Shown here: piece after piece, positions 51,826-58,640 of the stretch
How the letters are laid out: each line of letters opens with the position of its first letter
How positions within the stretch are numbered: position 1 is the first letter of the stretch
Assembly (NCBI GenBank): GCA_946402275.1
Contig: CAMIVY010000002.1
Span: forward strand, 80,724-144,723
Length of the DNA: 64,000 nt
Reading direction: 5' to 3'
Source: an uncultured Prevotella sp.
GTDB taxonomy: Bacteria; Bacteroidota; Bacteroidia; Bacteroidales; Bacteroidaceae
The notes under the pieces: model-generated
Told to the model about the DNA's origin: nothing
Seen by the model: the letters and a program-made list of their open reading frames with translations, nothing else
Database searches by the model: none
Made by a program: the position numbers and the translations under genes

Positions 51826-52824
51826 TCATCCCCCTGCAAGCTCGAGAGCCATGAGGTTCATTTGCTGGCAGTCGGAGGCAGTAAGCGACAGGCGTTCGTT
51901 GGAGTGCTCCCAAGCGGAGAGTATCAGTAGGCGCCCATCGGCACAGGCATCGAACTGCTCTCCCTTGGGCTTGGACAACGGGGTGAAGCCGTTGCGGACT
52001 ATAACAACAACAGGAAGATGCTGGTTAAAAGCCTGGCGCATGACTTCTTTTTCACCTGGGGATATGGCTGGGGATATGAGCACTGCACCATTGTGCGCAG
52101 CATGGATGTATCGGGCAGCTTCAGCTTGTAACTGCTGGCCAGTTATGCGTCGCGATATGCGGACGGCCATGCGACATGGAACGGAGAGCAACGCGCGGTT
52201 GCCGATGCCGTTGTAAGTATGGGAGCCATGTTTCAAATCAAAGAAAGGTTTTAGCAGTTCTGGGCGCTCGCGCTTCATGAGCAAGCGCCGGGGATTGTCG
52301 CGCAGATAGCGTTTCCAGCGCTGATACTCGTCATTGTCGCGTAGCACCAGGTCGTTGAAGCCTGGCTCAAAGAGTAGCCCGTGCTTAGGATGGCTTCCCT
52401 TCATGGTCCGTTGCGACTGAGTCGCAACAGGCTGTGGAGCTATCAATTGACGGTAATACCGCCCGCAGCCGGTCTTGAAGCCCCTGATGATACCACTTAG
52501 TCCGCAGCTAAGAGGCTCGCTGATGAAAAGGATGCCATGCAGATGGTCGGGCATCATTTGGAGCTCAAATATTTTGACTTCTGGATGGTAACTGGGGATG
52601 TTCCACCATTCATCTCTGACGGCGCTGCCCAGAGGGGTCAATTCTATACGGGGATCGTTGCTGCTGCCATAGACACGGCCAAACAAGTTCTTGCGACCTT
52701 CAACGGTAAGCGTCACCATATAAATTCCACGCCTGGTGTAGTCGTGTCCCGCAAAGCGCCGTTTCATAGACGGTTTCTTTTCGCCGGCAAAGGCTTTTCG
52801 CTTCTCGTAGGTATCCTTGTCCAT
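51826..52824 (-). CDS. RAYT (REP-associated Y1 transposase) with DprA/SLOG-like C-terminal extension
   Basis: 332 aa. Residues ~25-195 are a Y1/IS200-type transposase: YTRRGIYMVTLTVEGR, the HUH metal motif MPDHLHGILF (His94, His96), and YLRDNP at 173-178; candidate catalytic tyrosines are 123/124. RAYTs nick and move REP palindromes rather than whole IS ends. From about 205 on there is a second domain (RISRRITGQ, GAVLISPAISPGEKEVMRQAF, LPVVVIVRNGFTPLSKP, FDACADGRLLILSAWE) that resembles the nucleotide-binding core of DprA/SLOG proteins. Single gene with a promoter 6 bases from its ATG. Confidence 0.82.
   Translation of the reverse strand: MDKDTYEKRKAFAGEKKPSMKRRFAGHDYTRRGIYMVTLTVEGRKNLFGRVYGSSNDPRIELTPLGSAVRDEWWNIPSYHPEVKIFELQMMPDHLHGILFISEPLSCGLSGIIRGFKTGCGRYYRQLIAPQPVATQSQRTMKGSHPKHGLLFEPGFNDLVLRDNDEYQRWKRYLRDNPRRLLMKRERPELLKPFFDLKHGSHTYNGIGNRALLSVPCRMAVRISRRITGQQLQAEAARYIHAAHNGAVLISPAISPGEKEVMRQAFNQHLPVVVIVRNGFTPLSKPKGEQFDACADGRLLILSAWEHSNERLSLTASDCQQMNLMALELAGG
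52410..52428. repeat. 19-base palindrome inside the RAYT gene
   Basis: GTTGCGAC TGA GTCGCAAC, a perfect 8-bp stem with 3-base centre within the codons for residues PVATQSQ (132-138). Confidence 0.7.
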
Positions 52825-52829
52825 ATCTG

Positions 52830-52860
52830 CAAAGATAACTACATTTCCTCATATTTGCAA
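52830..52860 (-). promoter_or_regulatory. promoter of the RAYT gene
   Basis: TTG (52860-52858), 20-base spacer, TATCTTTG (52837-52830); the ATG at 52824 is 5 bases beyond, so almost no leader. Confidence 0.75.
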
Positions 52861-52939
52861 CTTTTCCGCACTTTTTTCACCCTAAGAGGATTAATCGCTG
52901 ATGGTGAAGTCGATTACGTATCCTTGACTTCGTCTCAGA

Positions 52940-53011
52940 TACTTTCGCTCGAAAATAAAAAGAAAAACAAGTTTTCCTTTTGTATTTTGCTCGCTTATTC
53001 GTATCTTTGCA
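52940..53011 (+). promoter_or_regulatory. promoter of the cytidylate-kinase-like gene, second copy of the cassette
   Basis: TTTG (52979-52982), 19-base spacer, TATCTTTG (53002-53009). Shares TACTTTC-x-CTCGAAAA and TTTGCTCG-x-TTATTCGTA-x-CTTTGCA with the lon promoter region (28109-28170). Confidence 0.8.
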
Positions 53012-53028
53012 ACGTAAAAGCGTTTGAT

Positions 53029-53070
53029 ATGACGACGATAGTCGAATGTATCAAGCTATTGAAGAAATGA
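53029..53070 (+). CDS. possible 13-aa leader peptide
   Basis: In the 88-base leader an ATG opens MTTIVECIKLLKK followed by TGA, 26 bases before the next start codon. No amino-acid run suggests attenuation; it may be chance. Confidence 0.2.
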   Translation: MTTIVECIKLLKK

Positions 53071-53096
53071 TGTACAAACGATAAATATACAATACT

Positions 53097-53738
53097 ATGA
53101 ATAAGAATGAGAAATTTGTTATCACCATTAATCGTGAGTTAGGTAGTGGCGGTCGCACCATTGGCGAGATTCTGGCCCACAAACTGGGTGTGTCCTTCTA
53201 CGACAAGGCTCTCATCAAGGCTTTAGAAGAGAAGTATAACCTCACAGCCGAGGAAATTGAGAAGATGAGAGGACGCGAAATCAGATGGTGGGAAGGCTTT
53301 AAGCGCATCGCAGGCATCGGCGAAGGAATGGTTGACAGCAGATCGTGTCTTGCGGAATATGGTAAGGAGCCTGACGTGTTGACTACTGAAAACGTGTTTA
53401 AGGCGGAGACAGAGATTCTGCATGAGATTGCAGAGGTGGAGTCGTGTGTGATTGCGGGCCGTTGCGGTTTCTTCGTGTTCAGAAACCATCCTAACCATTT
53501 AAGCGTACTCGTTCATGCACCGATGGCTTACCGTGTGGCACGTGTTGCCGCCAAGAAGAATATCTCTGAAGAGGAAGCCCGTAGTATCATTGAGAAGGTG
53601 GATAAGATGCGCGAGAATTACGTGAAGCGATTTACTGGCACTTCCCGCTATGAAGCTCGTAACTACGACCTCGTATTCAATGCGGAAGGCAAGACCGAGG
53701 AGCAGATTGCCGATCAGATACTGGCGTACATTGAGTAG
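53097..53738 (+). CDS. cytidylate-kinase-like protein (Cytidylate_kin2)
   Basis: 213 aa of the cytidylate kinase-like family (PF13189). P-loop variant FVITINRELGSGGRTIGEILAHKLG (the G-S-G-G-R-T site at about 17-22), KLGVSFYDKALIKALEE, then CVIAGRCGFFVFRNHP, a form of the motif shared with cytidylate kinases, and RDAY-like DFTGTSRYEARNYDLVFN near the end. Phosphorylates CMP or a related nucleotide by family analogy; the true CMP kinase gene (cmk) is not in the window. Promoter cassette 88 bases upstream; tcdA follows. Confidence 0.85.
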   Translation: MNKNEKFVITINRELGSGGRTIGEILAHKLGVSFYDKALIKALEEKYNLTAEEIEKMRGREIRWWEGFKRIAGIGEGMVDSRSCLAEYGKEPDVLTTENVFKAETEILHEIAEVESCVIAGRCGFFVFRNHPNHLSVLVHAPMAYRVARVAAKKNISEEEARSIIEKVDKMRENYVKRFTGTSRYEARNYDLVFNAEGKTEEQIADQILAYIE

Positions 53739-53767
53739 TGTACAGACTAGATAACTATGAAGAGAGG

Positions 53768-54514
53768 ATGGGGATGAATAGCGCGATATTCCGGAGGAAT
53801 GAGTTGTTACTAGGCGGCGAGACGATGGAGCGCATCGCCCAACAACGCGTGATTATCTTCGGCGTGGGCGGTGTAGGGTCGTGGTGTGCCGAGAGCTTGG
53901 TGCGCAGCGGCATCTGCCACTTGACCATCGTCGATTCAGACCTTGTGTGCATCACTAATGTCAACCGCCAACTGATGGCAACAACGCAGACCGTGGGACA
54001 GGTGAAGGTGGAGGCTCTGAAGGAGCGACTGCTCACCATCAACCCTGACGCAGAGATTACGGCATTGCAACAGATATTCTCGGAAGAAACGGCAGCGAGT
54101 TTTCAGTTGGAAACCTATGATTATATCATCGACGCCATTGACTCGCTGAAGGACAAGGCGACGCTGATTCTGCTGGCTTGTCAGACACAAGCCAGACTGT
54201 TCTCGTCGATGGGTGCTGCGCTGAAGCTGGACCCCACCCGCATCCAGGTGACGGAATTCTGGAAGGTGAAGGGTGACCCGCTGGCCCGTGCGCTGAGAAA
54301 CAAGTTTAAGAAGGAGAAAGTGTTCCCCAAGCGCAAGTTCCTGTGTGTCTATAGTGACGAACTGCTGGAAAACCGGGGATGCCCGCCAGACGATGACGAG
54401 GTGCCCTCGACTTTCAACAAGCCACAAACCAACGGTACGCTGGCCCATATCACCGCCATCTTCGGCTTCATGCTGGCAGGTCTGGTCGTTCAGGACATAT
54501 CAAAAAAAACTTAA
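53768..54514 (+). CDS. tcdA: tRNA threonylcarbamoyladenosine dehydratase (TcdA/CsdL)
   Basis: About 248 aa. E1-like ThiF fold: FRRNELLLGGETMERI, the Rossmann motif VIIFGVGGVGSWCAESLVRSG in pieces (about 25-42), VDSDLVCITNVNRQ, and the adenylation region with DAIDSLKDK. It cyclises t6A37 to ct6A in tRNAs. The start is uncertain: a GTG at 53738 overlapping the kinase stop is in frame, and ATGs at 53768 and 53774 are also possible; the ATG after GAGAGG is chosen. Lacks the two C-terminal CxxC pairs of MoeB, which fits TcdA. Confidence 0.88.
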   Translation: MGMNSAIFRRNELLLGGETMERIAQQRVIIFGVGGVGSWCAESLVRSGICHLTIVDSDLVCITNVNRQLMATTQTVGQVKVEALKERLLTINPDAEITALQQIFSEETAASFQLETYDYIIDAIDSLKDKATLILLACQTQARLFSSMGAALKLDPTRIQVTEFWKVKGDPLARALRNKFKKEKVFPKRKFLCVYSDELLENRGCPPDDDEVPSTFNKPQTNGTLAHITAIFGFMLAGLVVQDISKKT

Positions 54515-54562
54515 AAACAAATAAACTATGCATCGTAACACGGCAGTTTATAGTTTATTTGC

Positions 54563-54570
54563 TACTTTTG
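54563..54570 (+). promoter_or_regulatory. promoter -7 box of the exported protein gene
   Basis: TACTTTTG, with the ATG only 6 bases further; decides the start at 54577 over a TTG at 54559 that lies above the box. Confidence 0.6.
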
Positions 54571-54576
54571 CACCCG

Positions 54577-55422
54577 ATGAGACAGCTATTGACAGGAACA
54601 TTACGATGGTTCGCCCCACTCCTGCTTGCCCTGTTCACGGTGCTACCGGCACAGGCCCAGGATGACGACGAGGACGACATTGCCTACTCGTTGAAACTGA
54701 ACGAGGTGGTGGTGCTGGCAGACGGTATGACCTTCGAGGAATACCTGCTGAAGCAGGTGCTGGCACATGCCAAGCCCCTCAAGGCACATGTCCAGACGCT
54801 GCGCTATTCGGTGACCTGTCAGCTGGAGAAAGACATCGACCTGAGCAAGTTTCCGCACCGCAGGACCATCACCTTTGCTGCCCGACTGGCAGGCTACGGA
54901 CAGATACTGAGTGCGCTAAGAGAGCACAAGCACTTCGGCATCACGATGGCTGAGGACATCCTGTACCACAACGGAAAGATTACAGCATCGAACATCCGGA
55001 TGGTGGAGAAGAAGCAGGAGCTGACACCCAAGCAGGAAGCCTCGTTCCTAAAGCACGACGGCATGATGAGTGCCAACGTCTATGACACGTTCTACAAGAA
55101 AGTGCGCGAGAAGGTGAAGGAGCTGCAGAAGAAATACAAGAAGAAACAAGAAACGGGCATGGAGTACAGTGGCAGCTATACGGCAGGCAACAGGACCTAT
55201 TATGTGGTGAAGCTGGAAAACATGCGCGTGCACATTGCTGACGGCTGTTGGCAGATAGCTCGCATCAGCTATAGCGAAGGACAGAACCGTATGCAGTACG
55301 AGTTCAAGGAGATAAAGCCCAACCTCTTCCTGGCAAGCCAGGGAACGGCTAAGTTCTACCTCGACAAAGAGAAATGGCCCAAGGGATATATCTCCATGAA
55401 GATGAACTATACTTATCATTAA
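54577..55422 (+). CDS. exported hypothetical protein before relA
   Basis: 281 aa. Signal peptide MRQLLTGTLRWFAPLLLALF... to about AQA (residue 27), followed by an acidic stretch DDDEDD. The rest is soluble, with a helical Lys-rich segment at about 170-190 (KVREKVKELQKKYKKKQ) and a beta-rich end (YYVVKLENMRVHIADGCWQIARISY). The early segment LKLNEVVVLADGMTFEEYLLKQVLAHA resembles the Bacteroidetes family in which 'EVVV' follows a carboxypeptidase-D-like domain, but that domain is absent. Family not recognised. 3 bases before relA. Confidence 0.72.
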   Translation: MRQLLTGTLRWFAPLLLALFTVLPAQAQDDDEDDIAYSLKLNEVVVLADGMTFEEYLLKQVLAHAKPLKAHVQTLRYSVTCQLEKDIDLSKFPHRRTITFAARLAGYGQILSALREHKHFGITMAEDILYHNGKITASNIRMVEKKQELTPKQEASFLKHDGMMSANVYDTFYKKVREKVKELQKKYKKKQETGMEYSGSYTAGNRTYYVVKLENMRVHIADGCWQIARISYSEGQNRMQYEFKEIKPNLFLASQGTAKFYLDKEKWPKGYISMKMNYTYH

Positions 55423-55425
55423 ACC

Positions 55426-57705
55426 ATGATCATGACAGGACGACTGGAATTTACCACACAGGAGAAAGAAGAGACGCTGGCACTCTACCAGAAGATACGC
55501 GAACAGATAGCCCCCACGCTGCAGGAGGGCGATGAGGAGCGTGTGCGCCAACTGGTGATGAATGCCATAGAGAGTCATCAGGTAAACCGCGACGTGTTTG
55601 GGCTGAACCCCATCCTGTTGAGTTTCCAGACCGCCCAGCTGGTGGTTGAGGAGATTGGCTTGCGCCGCGATGGAGTCATGGCGGTCTTGCTGCGCCCTAA
55701 CGTGGAGCAGGGCTTGATGACCATCGACGAGGTGCGCACCCATTTTGGTGAATCCATCGCCCGCATCTTGCATGGCTTGCAGCGCATCCAGGAACTCTAC
55801 CAGAAGAACCCCGTCATCGAGTCGGAGAACTTCCGCAACCTGTTGCTGTCGTTTGCCGAGGATATGCGCGTCATCCTCATCATGATTGCCGACAGGGTAA
55901 ACCTCATGCGCCAAATCAAGGATGCCAATATAGAGGTCAGAGGTCAGAAGTCTGAGGTCAGAGAAAATAGCAGGCGCGAGGTCAGTCAGGAGGCCGCCTA
56001 CCTCTACGCTCCCCTAGCCCACAAGCTGGGTCTTTACAAGTTGAAGAGCGAGTTGGAGGACTTGTCGCTGAAATACCTAGAGCACGACGCCTACTACCAT
56101 ATCAAGGAGAAGCTGAGCGAGACCAAGAAGAACCGCGACGCCTACATCCAGCGCTTCATCCAGCCCGTCAGCGACCGTCTCTCGGAGGCGGGTCTGACAT
56201 TCCATATCAAAGGGCGCACCAAGTCCATCCACAGCATCTGGCAAAAGATGAAGAAGCAGAAGTGTGCCTTCGAGGGAGTCTATGACCTCTTTGCCATCCG
56301 AATTATATTAGAGGTAAGAGGTGAGGGGCTAGAGGTGAGAGAACAGCACCGGCGCGAAATCATGCAATGCTGGCAGGCCTTCGCCATCGTCACCTCGATG
56401 TACCAGCCCAATCCCAAGCGTCTGCGCGACTGGATCAGCGTGCCTAAGACCAATGGCTACGAGTCGTTGCACATCACCGTACTGGGTCCTGAGCAGAAAT
56501 GGGTGGAGGTGCAGATCCGTACCGAGCGCATGGACGAGGTGGCTGAACGCGGCGTAGCAGCCCACTGGCGCTATAAGGGTGTGAAGAGCGAATCAGGACT
56601 GGACGACTGGCTCACCAATATCCGCTCGATGCTCGAGACCAGCGATGGTATGGAGGCTATGGACCAGTTTAAGATGGACCTCTACGAAGACGAGGTGTTC
56701 GTGTTCACCCCCAAGGGCGACCTTTACAAATTTCCCAAGGGAGCCACCGTGCTCGACTTCGCCTACCACATCCATTCCAAGATAGGCAGCTCGTGTGTGG
56801 GAGCCCGCATCAACAACAAGGTGGTGACGCTGCGCCAGGAGCTGCAGAGCGGCGACCAGGTGGAGATTATGACCTCTGCCAACCAGAAGCCCAAGCAAGA
56901 CTGGCTGAACATGGTGAAGACCTCGCGTGCCAAGTCGAAGATACGACTGGCGCTAAAGGAGACGCAGGTGAAGGAGGGCCTCTTCGCCAAGGAGACGCTG
57001 GCGCGCAAGTTCAAGAACCGCAAACTGGAGATGGACGAGAGCATCATGCAGGTGCTCATCCGCAAACTGGGCTTCAAAGAAGTCAGCGACTTCTATCGCC
57101 GCATTGCCTCCAGCGAATTGGATGTCAACACCGTCATAGACCGCTATGTCGAAATACAACAGGGCGACCAGCCCGTTACGGGTAATAATGTGGCAGAGAG
57201 TGCCGCCAACTTCGTGTTGGAGAACGCTAAACTCCCAACGCAAAACTCTCAACTCTCAGACGACGTGCTCGTTATAGACCGCAATCTGAAAGGCATCGAC
57301 TATCAGCTGGCCCGTTGCTGTCAGCCCATCTATGGCGACCGAGTGTTCGGTTTCGTCACCGTCAGCGGTGGCATCAAGATTCACCGTGAGGACTGTCCCA
57401 ATGCTGCAGAGCTGAAGAAGCGCTTTGGCTACCGCGTGGTTCGCGCCATGTGGAGCGGCAAAGGCTCCAGCCAGTATGCCATCACCCTGCGTGTCATTGG
57501 CAACGATGATATCGGCATTGTGAACAACCTCACCAGCATCATATCGAAGGATGAGAAACTCGTGCTGCGCTCCATCAACATCGATTCAAACGATGGACTG
57601 TTCAGCGGTAACCTCACCATCATGATTGACGACAACACGCGACTGGAGGGACTGATGAAGAAGTTGCGCACCGTGAAGGGCGTGAAACAAGTGGAAAGAA
57701 TATAA
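55426..57705 (+). CDS. relA: RelA-type (p)ppGpp synthetase with degenerate HD domain
   Basis: 759 aa; ATG at 55432 is also possible. The synthetase domain is intact: HIKGRTKSIHSIWQKMKK (260-278), YDLFAIRIIL, DWISVPKTNGYESLH (335-349) and the signature EVQIRTERMDEVAERGVAAHW (361-381). TGS (VFVFTPKGDLYKFPKGA...), helical, zinc-finger-like (CCQPIYGD) and ACT domains follow. The HD hydrolase site is lost: where SpoT/Rel has HDxxED the sequence is VLLRPNVEQG (87-96), as in RelA. It should make ppGpp/pppGpp on starved ribosomes and not degrade it. Two 35-base heptad elements (residues 169-180, 295-306) and a third repeat are inserted in-frame. Confidence 0.92.
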   Translation: MIMTGRLEFTTQEKEETLALYQKIREQIAPTLQEGDEERVRQLVMNAIESHQVNRDVFGLNPILLSFQTAQLVVEEIGLRRDGVMAVLLRPNVEQGLMTIDEVRTHFGESIARILHGLQRIQELYQKNPVIESENFRNLLLSFAEDMRVILIMIADRVNLMRQIKDANIEVRGQKSEVRENSRREVSQEAAYLYAPLAHKLGLYKLKSELEDLSLKYLEHDAYYHIKEKLSETKKNRDAYIQRFIQPVSDRLSEAGLTFHIKGRTKSIHSIWQKMKKQKCAFEGVYDLFAIRIILEVRGEGLEVREQHRREIMQCWQAFAIVTSMYQPNPKRLRDWISVPKTNGYESLHITVLGPEQKWVEVQIRTERMDEVAERGVAAHWRYKGVKSESGLDDWLTNIRSMLETSDGMEAMDQFKMDLYEDEVFVFTPKGDLYKFPKGATVLDFAYHIHSKIGSSCVGARINNKVVTLRQELQSGDQVEIMTSANQKPKQDWLNMVKTSRAKSKIRLALKETQVKEGLFAKETLARKFKNRKLEMDESIMQVLIRKLGFKEVSDFYRRIASSELDVNTVIDRYVEIQQGDQPVTGNNVAESAANFVLENAKLPTQNSQLSDDVLVIDRNLKGIDYQLARCCQPIYGDRVFGFVTVSGGIKIHREDCPNAAELKKRFGYRVVRAMWSGKGSSQYAITLRVIGNDDIGIVNNLTSIISKDEKLVLRSINIDSNDGLFSGNLTIMIDDNTRLEGLMKKLRTVKGVKQVERI
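55931..55965 (+). repeat. 35-base heptad element in relA, copy 1
   Basis: TAGAGGT CAGAGGT CAGAAGT CTGAGGT CAGAGAA: encodes IEVRGQKSEVREN at the linker after the HD-like domain. Confidence 0.85.
56309..56343 (+). repeat. 35-base heptad element in relA, copy 2
   Basis: TAGAGGT AAGAGGT GAGGGGC TAGAGGT GAGAGAA: encodes LEVRGEGLEVREQ in the synthetase loop after YDLFAIRIIL. Confidence 0.85.
57230..57257 (+). repeat. second-type heptad repeat in relA
   Basis: AACTCCC AACGCAA AACTCTC AACTCTC, encoding KLPTQNSQLS between the helical region and the cysteine segment. A different 7-base unit from the AGAGGT type. Confidence 0.7.
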
Positions 57706-57718
57706 GGCGGTTCGCCCT

Positions 57719-57780
57719 AGTGAAGAGTGAAAAGTGAAAAGTGAAAAATTTGCTACCGCATTGGAAAGTGAAGAGTGAAG
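57719..57780 (+). repeat. heptad repeat at the start of the patatin gene
   Basis: AGTGAAG, then AGTGAAA three times (57719-57746), and AGTGAAG twice more (57767-57780). It makes the GTG start codon and the first part of the reading frame (VKSEESKK). Confidence 0.85.
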
Positions 57781-58640
57781 AGAGTAAAAAGGATGTAGCA
57801 CTGGTGCTGTCCAGTGGTGGTGCCAGAGGACTGGCCCATATCGGAGCTATTGAGGAACTGGAGTCGCAAGGCTATCATATCACCTCGATAGCAGGGTGTT
57901 CCATGGGTGCCCTCATCGGGGGAGTCTATGCCGCCGGCAAGCTCAAGGAATTTCAGGAATGGATGAAGACCATCGACCGCAAGAAGATGCTGGAGCTGAC
58001 TGACTTCTCCCTGTCGCTGAACCACCTGGTCAAAGGCAACCGCATCATCAATGCCATCATGGAGTTCGTGCCCGACATGCCCATCGAGCAGCTGCCCATC
58101 CCCTATTGTGCCGTGGCAACAGACCTGAAGGCAGGCAAAGAGGTGGTATTCAGCAAGGGCAGCCTGTTCGAAGCCATCCGTGCCAGCATATCGCTACCCT
58201 CCTTCTACGAACCCGTTCAGCGCGACGGCATGATACTCATCGACGGCGGTGTGCTCAACCCCATACCCCTGAACCATGTGAAGCGACATCCTGGCGACAT
58301 CCTCGTAGGCATAGACGTGAGCGGCCATGACTACCTGTCAGAATGGGAAGAGGAGCATCGGCTCAGCAAGCAGAAAAAGAACAGCACCTCGCTAAAGGCG
58401 AGAATCCTCGACAAGCTGATTCCCGACAACCTGGACTTCAACTACCTCACGGTGCTCTCACGCGCCAGTTCGCTGATGATACGCCAGAACTCCATCCTCA
58501 TGGCAAAGCTCATCAAGCCCGACATCCTCGTGGATATCCAGATGAGCCGTTATGGCACTTTCGACTTCGACAAGTCAGAGCGCATCATTGCCGTCGGGCG
58601 ACAGCGTACTGCTGCGGAGATAGGGAAGTCAAAGCCTTAG
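57741..58640 (+). CDS. patatin-like phospholipase (RssA type)
   Basis: 299 aa starting at a GTG inside a heptad repeat; the codon before in that frame is TGA. Oxyanion GGARGLAHIG (about 27-36), nucleophile Ser in GCSMGALIGG (about 57-66) and the catalytic Asp in LIDGGVLNPIP (about 169-179) make the Ser-Asp dyad of patatin lipases. No signal peptide or barrel, so probably a cytoplasmic RssA-type hydrolase acting on phospholipids or lysophospholipids. Converges base to base with ccsBA. Weak expression is possible given the repeat at its start. Confidence 0.88.
   Translation: MKNLLPHWKVKSEESKKDVALVLSSGGARGLAHIGAIEELESQGYHITSIAGCSMGALIGGVYAAGKLKEFQEWMKTIDRKKMLELTDFSLSLNHLVKGNRIINAIMEFVPDMPIEQLPIPYCAVATDLKAGKEVVFSKGSLFEAIRASISLPSFYEPVQRDGMILIDGGVLNPIPLNHVKRHPGDILVGIDVSGHDYLSEWEEEHRLSKQKKNSTSLKARILDKLIPDNLDFNYLTVLSRASSLMIRQNSILMAKLIKPDILVDIQMSRYGTFDFDKSERIIAVGRQRTAAEIGKSKP

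Noticed and set aside
52537..53070. 177-codon plus-strand frame running into the cytidylate-kinase leader
   Set aside because: Most of it is antisense to the RAYT gene and it passes through the promoter cassette; only its last 14 codons could be a leader peptide.
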